Shown here: positions 1 through 11,193 of the stretch, piece after piece | Layout of the letters: each line of letters begins with the position of its first letter | Position numbering within the stretch: position 1 is the first letter of the stretch | Assembly (NCBI GenBank): GCA_951799425.1 | Contig: OX637410.1 | Location: 558,001 to 622,000 of the forward strand | Reading direction: 5' to 3' | Length of the DNA stretch: 64,000 nt | Source: Ilex aquifolium | Taxonomy: Eukaryota > Streptophyta > Magnoliopsida > Aquifoliales > Aquifoliaceae | The notes under the pieces: generated by a model | What the model saw: the letters and a program-made list of their open reading frames with translations, nothing else | What the model was told of the DNA's origin: nothing | The model's database searches: none | Position numbers and translations under genes: made by a program

Positions 1-369
1 AGCGATCGTCTGACCAGAGAGGAAGGAGCAGCAGCGACCGTCTGATCCTGAAAATTAGGGTTTAGGTTTTATATTTATGGGATAAAAGGGTAATTGGGTG
101 TATTGACGTCTTATAATTTTTTTTCCAATTGCCCCAATCCAACGGTCCATAATAAAAATAAAACAATCCAACGGTCCACAATAAAAATAAAAGACTACTT
201 CGCCTCGCATGACCAAGGCGTTCGCTTTCTTGCCTTGCGCTTAAGCGAAAGGCACTTGCTTTTCTCGCTTTTTTCTCGCTTCAGTCACATTCGCTTCGCC
301 TGGGGTGCTCAAGGCGAGATACCTTCGTTTCGCTTCGCTTTTCGCCTAGGCGAGCTTTTCAAAACACTG
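1..369. mobile_element. Right end of a hAT-like non-autonomous DNA transposon
   Basis: This segment matches the right end of the element at 12010-14456. Both share a stretch with 'caattg..ccaatccaac..tccataataaa' followed by a block rich in 'gcttcgc/aagcgaaa' and 'gcctaggcg', ending in 'ttttcaaaacactg'. The terminus read on the minus strand is CAGTGTTTTGAAAAG, close to the ends of the other copy. The left end and the second target-site copy lie outside the window; the expected 8-bp duplication would be 'gtaagaac' (370-377). It interrupts the integrase region of the copia remnant at 370-1460. No transposase frame is visible, so it is probably non-autonomous. Confidence 0.6.
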
Positions 370-1460
370 GTAAGAACAACATTAACCCAATATGGCTTTG
401 GGACATGCATGTTAATCATTAATGTACAAGCAACATTCAATATATGACGGTGTTTATGTTTGACAATACTATTTTGTTGAGATGTATGTGGGCATGTAGT
501 TTGATGGATGATATCATGATCAACACAAAATGTATGCATAAAAGATTGAACATACTCAAGAGTATTGTCAGAACAAAATACTTGAAGTTTAACACGTTTA
601 TCAAATTGTCCTAGAATTTCTTTATAAAAAGTGATAAATATCTTAGGCAACTGAGAATGATCCTACATAAAAAATATCTAAGTCATAAGTGAGAAATCGT
701 TTACAAAGATCACAAAATACTAAAAATCAAAAATACTTTTTGTTCTTGCTGGACCCCAAATATTTAAGTGAACAATATCAAAAAGACTAGACTGACGACT
801 TTCATTACTAATAGGGAAAGAACTACGGTGATGTTTGCCTAATTGGCAGACCTCACATTCTAACATAAAAAACGAACTCAAACTAGGAACAATACGGCAA
901 AGCTTCTGCAATGTAGGGTGACCCAAACAAAAATGCTACTAAGGTGGAGATATGGTGGCGCTCAAGGCAGGTATTGGATCCCTGGAATATAAATAATAAA
1001 AGGCCATTTTGCTCATGTACCGAACCAATCACTTTTTTCGTCTGGAGGTCCTGAACACAAAAGAATGGAGGAAATGTCACTAAACACTGTAAAGATTTAG
1101 TCAGCTGATTCACAGATAATAAGTGAAAGGAAAAATAAGGAACAAATAAACTAGAGGCTAAGGACAGAGACTGAGTGGGATGAAAATACCAGTCCCATAC
1201 ACTAGTCGAAAAGAACCATTAGTTAAGACAATACGAAAGTTAGAAGAGTGAAAAGTAAAAAGCAAACTGGAAATACCAAACATATGACCACTAGCTTTTG
1301 AATCAATAATCCAAGCTAATCGGGTTGCTAAATGTGTAGAATCTCTCTCTCTTCTTGATTTGAAGTGAATTATGAGATTAGTCAAGGTAGATTTGGCCTT
1401 ATGGTAGCTTAGGGATGTAGGATTTGTTCTTGGCTTTCTATATAATATAAGAGGCAACAT
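370..1460 (-). pseudogene. Ty1/copia remnant: protease, GAG-pre-integrase, integrase (minus strand)
   Basis: Read on the minus strand, three broken pieces of a copia polyprotein appear in order. At about 1460-1160 is a protease-like piece with WIIDSKASGHM, where the usual DSGAS catalytic motif is altered to DSKAS. At 926-720 is the GAG-pre-integrase zinc region (MGHPTLQKL, CEVCQLGKHHRSSF). At 650-370 is the integrase core, with CSDNTLEYVQ followed by HQTTCPHTSQQN. Frames are separated by stops and the integrase ends where the hAT-like element was inserted at 369/370. No reverse transcriptase is seen; it would lie to the left of the window. It is a dead fragment, and its family is clear from motif order. 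Confidence 0.8.
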
Positions 1461-2165
1461 TAGGCTTAATGGGAGTTATCCTAGTCTAAAAAGGCTTGCC
1501 CATTTATATAGACCTCGTAATTAGAGTCAACTTGGTGCCTAAGGAAACTCCAATTCGCAAGGGCTACTCAAGTCGTTAGAGGGCAATTGTTAATGGAATG
1601 ATCAGACGAATAAATCGAGTCCAGTTGGTTAAGGACCGCTCGAGCTGTGTCAAGACCACTCAAGCTGTCTTGAGGCCGCTCGAGCGACTAGAGAGCGGTC
1701 TAGCGAGCTGTCTCCATTACCAACCGAATTTTTTCCAAGTGTTCAGAGACCGTTGTAGTCGTAGTTCAATGAATAGAGGGTGATCCCTATTGGTTTTTAT
1801 GCCAAAAATCAAGAAAAAACTTGTCTAATTAAGCACTAAATAGTGTTGCTCAATCGAGCTTTGCACCATGACTCAATTTATGTCAAAACAACATTTGAAG
1901 TTTCAAAAATCTTTTCAACAAAAGTCCTATGAGCCATGTATGGAACACTACTCATTTAATGAAGACCTCATGAGCCAAAGTAAAAATACCAAGGGTCACT
2001 TAAGGTCTCTTAAGGATTTCTCCTTTCCTAAGGATGGAAGGATCGTGGCGAGCTTCATTAGGTGGATTGTAGCTTGAACCCCTTCCTTCTTGTAGTTTTG
2101 GATCTTTAACATAGAAGCTTTATAACCATGAATCTAGTTGAGATTTACATTGTGATTTCAAGGAA
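1461..2165 (-). other. LTR-like sequence with CTCGAG palindrome array and TATA box
   Basis: No coding sequence is supported here. The stretch contains several close copies of a 'gaccgctcgagc / gaccactcaagc / ggccgctcgagc' motif between about 1625 and 1715. On the minus strand a TATA-like 'tctatataaatggg' lies near 1501-1515, which would direct transcription toward the copia remnant at 370-1460. This resembles the U3 part of an LTR upstream of that copia element, but no LTR boundary or partner LTR was found, so the call is weak. Confidence 0.3.
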
Positions 2166-3180
2166 TTAGATGATTACAATGAGGAATATCCTAACAGAAA
2201 AAAGAAGAAAGGTCGGACTCATGTGGGAGCAAATCAGTGGAGAAATGCCAGAATGCAAAAAAAACAAAAAAAAGCAAGAAATTAAATTCATCTTCCAAAA
2301 GTTGTTGTAATTGTGAATCACCGATAAAGATAATAAAAAAATATATCTGACCTTGTTCACACCTTATAGTGTTACACTTTTAACAGGTGTTAACTTGTTC
2401 TTCAATCTATTCCCATGTGTCAAGTTGCATTCTGCATTTGTAACTATGCTTATCTTCTGCCTTTTCTACCTTTCGTTGTTGGTATTATTGATAAACTTTG
2501 TTGGTTTAATGTTCATTGAGGTTTCTCTTATAATAGAAAAGATTTTTTAAAACATGGAGATGCTTTTGTGGTGGCCCTTTGTTTGGAAGAATGTGATAGA
2601 TTTGTGTAAGCCTGGAAGTTGGGCTGTGAGCTCTGCAATTGTAATAGAAGGCTTGAACCGGAGACCAGCTGTGGGTTGGGTTTTTTTCCAATGCCACTAG
2701 GGACTTGTTATATTTATCGTATCATTGCAGCAAAGCTGCTTTAGTTAAGCACATTGTAGTATGCTTATTAGTTTGCCACTTTTTTGGTTTTTTTTGTTTT
2801 TCCTTTCAAATTCTACTTGTTCCGTCCGAATAGATATAATTTTGCTTCTTTTTGTATGACTAACTCTGATATGCACTGCTATATGCAGTCACTAGATAGT
2901 TTGTCCATAAGCCCTTTTAAAGCAACCTTTAATTAGATGATAAATATATGTAAAGTAGACAAATGCAGCAATTGGGTGGCACTGAGTCCAGTCTTTGGAC
3001 GAAGGTGTATAAAATAACGGAAAAAAAGAACCATAAGGAAGAAGAATAATTAGATAATGGAGATGCGAAGATGGGAAAAATCGTGGGAATAGGTCTAGCT
3101 AATTTATTTGTTATGGATTTTGTACCAATTGAATAAAATTGACTGAGGTGGTGTTTTCCTTTCATTTTTTATTTTTACAG
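2166..3180 (+). other. Host intron or intergenic DNA upstream of the CCCH exon
   Basis: This AT-rich stretch has no recognisable coding sequence or transposon. It ends with a polypyrimidine tract and 'tttttacag' at 3172-3180, a good 3' splice site for the following exon, so at least its right part is expected to be an intron of the CCCH gene. Confidence 0.4.
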
Positions 3181-3462
3181 GGAGAACCTTTGTGTATTTT
3201 CTATTCTCGTTATGGAATATGCAAATTTGGTCCAAGTTGCAAGTTTGACCACCCTATGGGAGTCTTCACATGCAATCTCTCTACACCATCTTCAGCTGAT
3301 GTCCCGATTCGGCGTTTGTCAGGCCCATCATCAGGAACTGGTACGGTAACTTTGTCATCAGAAGGGCTCAACGAAGGGAGTGCTGCAAAGCCTAGGCGAC
3401 TTTCACTGTCAGAGGCAAGACAGATGCCTTCTGGAGATAAGGACATTGACACGGAGGCATGA
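3181..3462 (+). CDS. CCCH zinc-finger protein, terminal exon (ZFN-like family)
   Basis: The exon encodes 93 residues and then TGA. It starts directly after the splice acceptor tttttacag in codon phase 0. Residues 5-24 form a C-X8-C-X5-C-X3-H finger (C5, C14, C20, H24) in the context [20 protein letters not shown]. The tail contains [17 protein letters not shown] and ends IDTEA. Both are typical of the last finger and C-terminus of plant multi-CCCH proteins of the ZFN/C3H group, which have about five fingers and bind nucleic acid. The upstream exons with the other fingers are not visible in the 3.2 kb to the left, where transposons lie. Either a long intron carries them outside the window, or this is a stranded gene end. 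The family call rests on remembered sequence similarity. Confidence 0.8.
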   Translation, partial: GEPLCIFYSRYGICKFGPSCKFDHPMGVFTCNLSTPSSADVPIRRLSGPSSGTGTVTLSSEGLNEGSAAKPRRLSLSEARQMPSGDKDIDTEA

Positions 3463-4542
3463 GTGCTTCCTCACACATACATCCACTCATCTCTTCAGTC
3501 TTTTGGGGGATGCACTGCAGTTGCCTGTAAATTCATATCCATTGCTGGAATGTACAGAATTCTTATTAAAGTCGAGCTGTTCACCTGAGAATGCATTTTA
3601 GTTCACAAGTTGGACTTTTTTTTTTTAACTCTGCTGCATGTATAAATCTGCAAATATTGTCACTTTTGGTGAAACCAATTGTGAACATTTCATCTGTTTC
3701 AAAATGTCACCTTTTTGGTTTATGTGAATCAGTACTGCCTCAGTCTCATGTATGAAGCATTTCTTTTGCAGTGGCTTCTGTCTGGCTTTCTTGTAATCTT
3801 TGTCATAACCACCCTGCACTATTTCTCACCAGACTCCTACCTCTATTTATTATGCTTGAATTTGTTCCACCTCTCTTGCACGTATTTGTTCTTCCTCATC
3901 ATCATCGAAAACACAATCCTCATTAGTTTCTTATTATTATCATCCCAACGAGTACTATATAGAATTCCTATCGTTAGAAGTCAATCCCACTGAACCACAC
4001 TTGTACACTTGACATGAAAAGTAGAGGCTGTGCCTCAACCAGCAAAGTGGGACAGCCATGCCAAGCAAGCAAAAGATACTATCAAGCTATACTTTTTATT
4101 ACCATCATTGTAGCATCATCATCGTTGTCGTCATCATCGTTGTCATCATCATCGTCATGGATGTTGCTGCTCTGCTGCTATTACCATCCGATAGGAGCTT
4201 TTAATCAACTCTAATGTATGTTCTATATGGTTGTTTTCCCCCATATGCTTTTGGCAGATAGGTCTTCATGTGGAACTCTATCTGAGCCCATTCCATATTT
4301 GGTGAATCACGAGAACTCTAGAGACAGAAGAATTAACGAAGGATTTGACTCGTTTTGCACTGGGCGAATTCCCTCCAAAGTTATGAATCTCAAAGCTGAT
4401 CTCTGTAACACCTGGATGGGTAGCTCTAGTGTTTATTTCATGAGTTGCTTTCTTAGCCGAAGTGGAGTACAATTTTATGCTGCCAAAGAGACGTGTTCAA
4501 TGATTGTTATGCTGGATAGATTGCAGTAGTATTCTTTTCCAG
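3463..4542 (+). other. Probable 3' UTR and host intergenic DNA
   Basis: After the CCCH stop codon a 3' untranslated region is expected. A weak polyadenylation-like 'attaaag' occurs near 3566. A cat/cgt trinucleotide run lies at about 4105-4160. A short segment at 4257-4530 stays open in one frame after 'ttttggcag', but nothing in its translation is recognisable. No transposon ends were found. Confidence 0.35.
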
Positions 4543-4637
4543 ATGCTTTCTGAAATGGATGATATCAGTCACAAAATGTGTGGCTCCCCAATGAGACCAT
4601 TCCAGTCTCCTGCAGCACAATTACTGGCGAAATCGAG
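4543..4637 (+). CDS. Candidate internal exon, unknown protein
   Basis: A 95-nt segment is bounded by a good acceptor (attcttttccag) and a good donor (gag then gtaggt). One frame is open throughout and begins MLSEMDDISHKMCGSP and ends QLLAKSR. The splice signals and open frame are what is seen; the product is not recognised. It may belong to a gene downstream of the CCCH gene or be an intron-containing part of its 3' UTR. Chance occurrence is possible for an exon this short. Confidence 0.25.
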
Positions 4638-5339
4638 GTAGGTTTCATTAGAATTTGAACATATGGTATTGTTCTTCTCTTTTGTTTAATAGAACTCTAC
4701 GAGATTGATATTTCTAGGAACTGTGACTTACTTGTGGATCAATAAAAACAGAAGTTGACAAGTTGTGTGGCTTGTAGTGTCAGCCTGCCTGACTTATGAT
4801 AAACTTGGGTAAATTTGCTTCCATATATACATGTCAGTTTGTTGGGTTGTGACACATGATGCATGCCTCTTCAACTATAAACTTGGATTTCAAAATATGC
4901 AACTTAATGAAATGGCTTTGAACTTTTGCATAATTAATGCCACTCTATCGTTCCCCCACCCTCCCCAAATAAAAATCATGCAAATAAAACAGAAGTAATA
5001 AAGCATGGGGAAGATGAAAGACCTGGTCCTTTTCTTACCAAAAGAGTATGTTTCTTGTACTTTATTGAAGGTTAGAATGAGCAGAGGATAAATGGGGTCG
5101 AAGATAAGAGGTAAAAGAAACAATAGATGAAATCTAGAAAAATTTAGGACATAGTTCCCTAGATCAAGGGGAGCAAATTAATATAGCATAGGCACTCACC
5201 TTCTGAAAGATGAATCATAAATCACAAATCACAAGAATAGGCTCTTTATAATTAGTTAATACTTGCTCTAAAGCTTGGAAGCCAAGGAAACTTGTCCAAG
5301 TAATTTACTAATCCTGGAAACCAAGACAAACTAAGAACT
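4638..5339. other. Intergenic or intron DNA, nothing recognised
   Basis: This is AT-rich sequence. No gene, repeat boundary or RNA gene was found on either strand. Confidence 0.3.
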
Positions 5340-5927
5340 AAGAAGTGAACCTTTCTCTAGGTACATTGGTTCGAATAAGTTGAAGCCAAAATACATAAAA
5401 TAAGCGCACAATTGAAATCTCACCATGAGCCCACTCTTTGCCTAGAACTGAAGTACCTAAATAATAAAACTTTATAACTCTTTCTATTATAGATCTAGAC
5501 CTGATGCTTTGATAAGCATGATTTTGATGATCACAATATGATGTAGACCGTATTAGCTCTGATACCAAATTGATGTATATCGTATTAGCTTTGATACCAA
5601 ATTGATGTAGACTAGGAATGGAAGAATTAGAGATGAAAAAATAAGAAGAAAGAGATGAGAAAAGAGAAAGAATTTTGAGAAGGAAGCACTATTAGTATTC
5701 AATAATAATCAAAGTCTAATCTAAATAGAAGCCTTACATGCATCCCTTTATATAGGGAAACTAAAACCCTAAAACAAATAAATAATGACAAATAAACCCT
5801 TAAAAATTAAAAGAAAATACTTAAAAGATAAATATTAAAAGTATCTAAATAACTCTCATAACTAATCTATAATATCTATCCAATTCCTATACGATCCCCA
5901 TCACAATATCCTCATATGGGGCTAACA
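5340..5927 (-). mobile_element. Copia-type LTR plus primer site and leader, minus strand
   Basis: Read on the minus strand, an LTR runs from about 5927 (TGTTAGCCCC) to about 5605 (ending CTACA), roughly 320 bp. It has a TATA box 'ctatataaa' at 5747-5755. Immediately inside it, TTTGGTATCAAAGC and then TTTGGTATCAGAGC match the initiator-tRNA-Met primer site typical of plant copia elements. About 200 bp of leader follows to 5340, without gag or pol. It is a solo-LTR-plus-leader remnant. Its left end abuts the LTR of Copia-1 (from about 5928). Confidence 0.7.
5540..5603 (-). repeat. 32-bp tandem duplication containing the primer-binding site
   Basis: Two adjacent 32-bp units (5540-5571 and 5572-5603) each carry gatgta..cgtattagct(c/t)tgataccaaatt, so the tRNA-Met primer site is present twice in a row next to the minus-strand copia LTR. 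The units differ at a few bases. Confidence 0.8.
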
Positions 5928-6029
5928 CTTGTAATTAGTGTATGGATAAGTATAGGATCAAGCAGAACATGTGCCAAGTTGAAAAAAAAAAAGAAAATGA
6001 CAGAAGCCTAATGCAAAATCACAATCTGG

Positions 6030-6495
6030 AATAAGTATCCGGAATTTCGGATGTGCCATGCGGAAGACTATACCAGAAGTCCAGTTGAAAAGGAAGAGCT
6101 GGGAAAAGAAAGGGTACCAAGAAGACTTTTAGGAACTCTGGATGTGTTATGTGGAAGGCTACTCTGGAATTCTGGAGTACCTATCTGGAGTTTCGGATGT
6201 AAAGGAAACATGAAGGGCAAGGTCGAGAGGCAGAAGGCAGTTTCGGAATTTCGGATTGGTTCCAACTGAAAGTTCGGTCACTGTTCATCTGGAATTCCGG
6301 ATGAATATCTGGAGGCTTTCTAAAACTTTTTGGAATATGAAGACCCTAAAGAACCAAGATAGAGTTTTAGACAAGGTTTTTTTGGAAGTTCGGATTCCTA
6401 TTCGGATGTGAAAGTGACATCCGAATATATAGCCATTAGGCCTCCAACGGCTACATCCGGAAGACCAGTTGGAAGTCCAGATAGGCTTCTGGATG
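6030..6495 (+). repeat. Array of ATCCGGAATTCCGGAT-like palindromes in the Copia-1 LTR
   Basis: At least eight imperfect copies of a motif built on (t)ctggaattccggat / tccggaatttcggat are scattered here, for example near 6038, 6168, 6190, 6245, 6290, 6388 and 6410. The consensus is a 16-bp palindrome around GAATTC. The array lies just upstream of the LTR TATA box at 6541. Confidence 0.65.
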
Positions 6496-6540
6496 ACTCG
6501 ATTTTTTGCCAACTTTAAATCTCTCATTCACTACAGTAAA

Positions 6541-6549
6541 CTATAAATA
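6541..6549 (+). promoter_or_regulatory. TATA box of the Copia-1 LTR
   Basis: 'ctataaata' lies about 490 bp before the primer-binding site and directly after the palindrome array. Transcription would start about 30 bp downstream and run into gag at 7091. Confidence 0.55.
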
Positions 6550-7034
6550 GGGCTTTGAGGATTTTCAAGGACAAAATTTTGAGCTTTTACCTTTGAGCAA
6601 AAACAAAAGAGAGATCCATCAAACTTTTGTCTACAACTTGAAGAGAAGATTCTAGTGTATATATTATTCTTCTTTCTTTGATTCTCTTGAGCTTTGTGAG
6701 AATATTGTATTGGGAGAATATTTTTTAGAAAATGAGATCTTTGTATATTCTTTTTGAAAAGTGCAAAAATGGAAGTTTATCATTTGTTTCAAGAAGAAGA
6801 AGATTGTAAGGGTTTCTATTCTTACCCATTTGAAGTGGATAAAGATAGTGAAAGGAAACTCTAAGATGAGAAAGAAGAGAGGACGTAGGCCAGTGTGTGT
6901 ATATTATTGCTCACTACACATTCATATCACACTCACACACTTGAAATCAAATCAATTTTATAAATAGTAATTTTGTTTTTGAAAAGTTGAAACTTAATTC
7001 ACCCTTCGGTTAGGTTGCATTTGGGATGATATTT

Positions 7035-7045
7035 TGGTATCAGAG
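7035..7045 (+). promoter_or_regulatory. Primer-binding site (initiator tRNA-Met) of Copia-1
   Basis: TGGTATCAGAG is the standard plant tRNA-Met primer complement, placed between the LTR end and the gag ATG at 7091. Confidence 0.8.
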
Positions 7046-7090
7046 TTTGGACTCTTGACATAGTGTATAACAACCTTAGAACTAAAGATC

Positions 7091-8169
7091 ATGACAATTC
7101 TAGGAGGAAACATAGTTAGAGGACAATCTATCTCTAGACCTCTATTCTTTAATGGAAGTGATTATGCATATTGGAGGCCAGAATGAAAATATATATCATA
7201 TCTTTAGATGATGCATTATGAGATATCATTGAAGATGGCTATATAAAGCACACAATAGATAGGAAAGAATGGACTAGTGATAAAAAGAAAGCACACACTA
7301 GCAATGCCAAGGCCATCAATACACTATATTATGTATTAGATTGGAGTGAATTCAATCACGTATCTATTTGTGAAGCTGCTAGGCAAATATGATATATGCT
7401 AGAAGTCACACATGATGAAACTAGTAGAGTTAAGGAATCCAAGATAAATATGTTTGTACATGACTATGAGCTATTTAGGATGGTATTCCATGAGAACATA
7501 TCACAAATGTTTACTCTTTTTACTAACATTATCAATACTCTAAAATCTATCAGTAAATTCTATGCTCGTGAGAAACTTGTAAGAAAAATGTTAGGTGTCT
7601 ACTAAGATTGTGGGATTTTAAAGTGACCACCATTCTTGAAGCAAATGATCTCAAAGTTCTTCCTCTTGAAGAACTCCTTGGATCTCTTATGACCTATGAA
7701 ATGGGCATCAAAAGAGATGAGGAGTAAGAGAAAAAGGAAAAGAAATCTGTTACCTTCAAGTCAACCAAGACAACAAACAGAGTTGATGAAGAGGAAGAAG
7801 AAAGTAATGAATAACTTATTTTGAGAAATCAAGGTCCATATCGAAAGGAGAAAACTTAAAAAGAAATGGAGTTATATGCTACGAATGCAACAAGCTGGGA
7901 TACATGAAGCCAAATTGTCCCTTATTGAAGAAGTCAAACAAAAAGGACAAGAAAGTTGCAATAAGGGCAACTTGGAATGATAGTTATGAAAGTGACTCCG
8001 AAAATGAAGACAAGAAACAAGTAGATTATCTATGTTTCATGGCCTTGGAGGATCATGATGTACAATCTCAATCAAATGAAAATGGTGATTTATTTTATGA
8101 TGATATGTATGATGCCATGAATGAATTACACAATGATTTACTTTATATTACCAAGAGATATAACTTATA
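7091..8169 (+). pseudogene. Copia-1 gag remnant
   Basis: The frame opens with MTILGGNIVRGQSISRPLFF, followed by NGSDYAYW, the classic start of a copia gag (nucleocapsid-type structural protein). An in-frame stop near 7390 and later frameshifts break it. Residues KESKINMFVHDYELF and NIINTLKSISKFY match the gag-polypeptide (UBN2) domain. Near 7878 a zinc knuckle reads CYECNKLGYMKPNC, where the third ligand histidine is replaced by tyrosine, so zinc binding would be lost. An acidic stretch (SYESDSENEDKK) follows. Confidence 0.8.
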
Positions 8170-10974
8170 AGAATCTCAAAAAGAAGCTAGCCACTTTGTC
8201 AAAAGAAAATGATGTCTTAAAAATTGAAAATGAAAAACCCAAGACTCAAAATGCTTTTTTGAAAAAAAGAATCTCTTCACACTTCCTTGATTGAAAAGCT
8301 AAAGAATAAAAACGAGTTGAGAAGAAAGAATTGTGATCTAAACATAATTGTTTCTAAATTTACTCAAGGAAATGAGAGATTGGAATTTTTTTTTATCAAT
8401 TCAAAGATGTGTATTTGGCAAGGTTGGACTAGGATTCAATAATGATCAAAACCAAAGTTTACAAAACTCTTTTTTGTTAAAGAATCAAAATCAAGTGTTT
8501 CAACTAGAACATACTATTATTGTCACAAAGTAGGACACTTGGTTTATAGTTGCTTCGCTTGAAGATCGAATCAAAATAGGTCCATCCATAAATCTTTCAC
8601 CAACTATCAAGGACCTAAAACAAGATGGATACCAAAACCCAATCCTTGATTTGCTTGTGTAGGTATGTTTCAAGTCTGACCATAAAACCAACAAATGGTT
8701 CCTTGATAGTGGATGCTCAAGACATATGACGGGTGACATCACAAAATTTGAACAACTATCAAAGGAAGATGGTGGCAAGGATCAAAATATCGTTTTGAAA
8801 TGGTCGAAACATGCGAAACGTTTCCGTTTCCAAAGAGACCGAAACGAATCAGTGATGAAATCGAAATTCTAATACTTCAAGATGTTCCATAATGTTTCGG
8901 AATATTTTGTTATATTTCAATGTATTTGCACAATTATTTCGAAATGTTTTAAAGTATTTCAAGATATTTTGGTAGATTTCGACCAATGTTTTGAAAAAAT
9001 AATTCTTAAACTTTTTATTTATTTTTATTCTTTTTTCGAAACGGGTCGAAACATTTCCGAAACACGTCGAAACGTTTCCTTTTCCTAGGTGACCGAAACA
9101 ATGCACCGAAACGAAATTTTGATCCTTGGATGGTGGATATGCAACACCAAAGAAAAAATTGTTGGAATTGGTAATGTGGGTAAGAAGTCCTCACTTCAAA
9201 TTAAAAATGTTTTATTAGTGAATTTACTTGAAACATAATCTACTAGGTATTAGCCAATTGTGTGATAGAGGATATAGAATTATCTTTGAGGCTAATACTT
9301 GTAAAGTAAAAAGCATGGTGGATAATTGCCTATTATTTGTTGCTAAAAGTGTAAAAATTGTTTATGTAGTTGACTTTGATGACTTACATGACCAAAATGT
9401 GAAATGCTTATCCGTAGTTAAAAATGAGTATTGACTATGACATAAAAGATTAGGATATTGTAGTATGGACACACTATCTAAGTTATAAAAGATTTGATTG
9501 TTGACCTATTTAAGATAAAGTTCGAAAAAGACGAAATATATCAACCATGTTAACTAGAAAAACAATGTAAAAATTCCTTTAAGTCTAAGAACATAATATC
9601 CACATCTAGACCTTTAGAGTTAATTCATATAGATTTATTTGGACCTTCAAATATAATTAGCCTTGGAGGAAAAAACTATGCTTTTTGATGACTATTTTAA
9701 TACACTTGGGTATATTGTTTAAGACACAAGGATGATACACTAGAAATCTTCAAAAATTATTTCAAGAGAGTGCAAAATGAAAAAAGCTACATAATTATTC
9801 ATGTTAGGAGTGACCATAGTGGAAAATTTGATCAACATAAGGTTGAAATTTTTTGTATAGACAAAGGTTATGTACATGAATTATCGGCACTAGGACATCC
9901 CTCAAAATGGTGTAGTTGAAAGGAAAAATACAACTATAATTGAAATGAGTAAAACTATGTTAAATGAATACAATTTGCCTAAGTATTGTTTGAGACAAGC
10001 TGTAAATTGCTTTTGCTATATTTTAAATAGAGTTCTTATTAGACCTATAATTAAAAAGACTCCATATGAGTTGTGGAATAATAAAAAACTAAAAATTGGA
10101 TACTTTAAAATCTTTGGATGTAAATGCTTTGTGTTAAATACAAAAGACCACCTAGACAAATTTGATGCAAAGTTGGATGAAGCCATATTCTTAGGTTATT
10201 TAACTTATAGTAAAGCCTATAGAGTATTTAATAAAAAAATCCTTATTGTACAAGAATCTATGCATGTTGTATTTGATGAGTCGAATCCACTTATAGTTAA
10301 AAACATAGACGATGATGAAATATATCTAACATTTAAGTTTGAATAACTTAATGTAGAAGAGGCACAAGTTGAAAGCAAAGATGAAACATCCTCTTAAGAA
10401 TTTCCTAAAGAATATAAGAGGATCCATGATCATCCCATAGAACAAGTCATAGGAGACCCATCTCAAGGAGTTAAAACTAGAGCTAGTCTTAGACACATTT
10501 GGGACAATCTAGTCTTCTTGCCAAAGAACATAAATGAAGCACTAGTTGATGAATCTTAGATCATGGCAATGCAAGAAGAACTAAACCAATTTGAAAGAAG
10601 TAAAGTATGAGAATTAGTTCCTAAACCTAAGGACATAACCATCATAGGAACCAAATGGGTTTTTAGAAATAAATTAGATGATGGCAATATAACTAGAAAC
10701 AAAGGTAGATTGGTAGCTCAAGGGTACAATAAACAAGAAGACATATATTATGATGAGATGTTTGCACCGGTAGTTAGACTAGAAGTTATAAGGATGATGC
10801 TTGCCTATGCTTGTTATAGAAATTTCAAATTGTATCAAATGGATGTAAAAAGTCTTTTCTAAATGGATATGTAATGGAAGATGTGTAAACAACCTCCCGG
10901 ATTGGAAAATACTCATAATCCTAAACATGTTTGAGTTAAAAAAAGCATTATATGACTTAAAACAAGCTCCCTAT
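8170..10974 (+). pseudogene. Copia-1 pol remnant (protease, integrase, partial RT)
   Basis: The protease active site WFLDSGCSRHMTGD is at about 8698. After the MITE insertion the text resumes with KKKIVGIGNVG (near 9150), and HNLLGISQLCDRGY follows near 9230. Integrase pieces are LELIHIDLFGPS (9620) and a block at 9945-10345 with KTPYELWNNKK and IFGCKCFVLN. RT begins near 10620 with TIIGTKWVFRNK and LVAQGYNKQE and stops at ALYDLKQAP (10974). Numerous stops and shifts make it non-functional. Confidence 0.8.
8776..9128. mobile_element. 353-bp hAT-like MITE with 8-bp target duplication
   Basis: The insert has terminal inverted repeats CAAGGATCAAAAT(a/t)TCG, and its interior contains many inverted copies of cgaaac/gtttcg. 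It is flanked on both sides by the exact 8-bp duplication GATGGTGG (8768-8775 and 9129-9136). Removing the insert and one target copy restores a sensible copia reading (DGG next to the KKKIVGIGNVG block). An 8-bp duplication is typical of hAT transposons. It has no coding capacity. Confidence 0.85.
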
Positions 10975-11091
10975 TGTAAAATCCGGGTAAAATTGAATTT
11001 TTGTGAAAAAGGATAAAACGGTAATTTGTCACTACGGTATGGGTTGAAAATTCAAATTTTTCTAGAACTCAGATGACGAAACGGACCTCAC
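10975..11091 (+). mobile_element. Fragment of a gypsy LTR start (TGTAAAATCC family)
   Basis: The sequence TGTAAAATCCGGG..ttcaaatttttctagaactcagatgacgaaacggacctcac matches the first ~115 bp of the solo LTR at 58475 and of the LTR at 42754. It cuts Copia-1 at ALYDLKQAP on the left and abuts the Copia-2 LTR end on the right. Only the LTR beginning is present, so the junction at about 11091 is a truncation or rearrangement. Confidence 0.75.
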
Positions 11092-11193
11092 CTTTCTTTC
11101 TTTTCCTCTCTTTCTTTTCCTTTCCCTTTATTATCTTCTTGTCTTATTCTCTCGTTCTTTTAATATAGTATTATAGTTTGTTTACTTCTTAAC

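Larger units (their letters stand above)
5928..10974 (+). mobile_element. Copia-1, a truncated and decayed Ty1/copia element
   Basis: The element has a long 5' LTR (about 5928-7030), a primer site TGGTATCAGAG at 7035, gag from 7091, a protease, integrase and the first part of reverse transcriptase. It then breaks off in the RT motif ALYDLKQAP at 10974, where a gypsy LTR fragment starts. No 3' LTR was found. A hAT-like MITE (8776-9128) interrupts the region after the protease active site. The LTR length, palindromic repeats in the LTR and the gag motif KESKINMFVHDYELF suggest a Sirevirus-like lineage, but that placement is inference. Confidence 0.8.
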
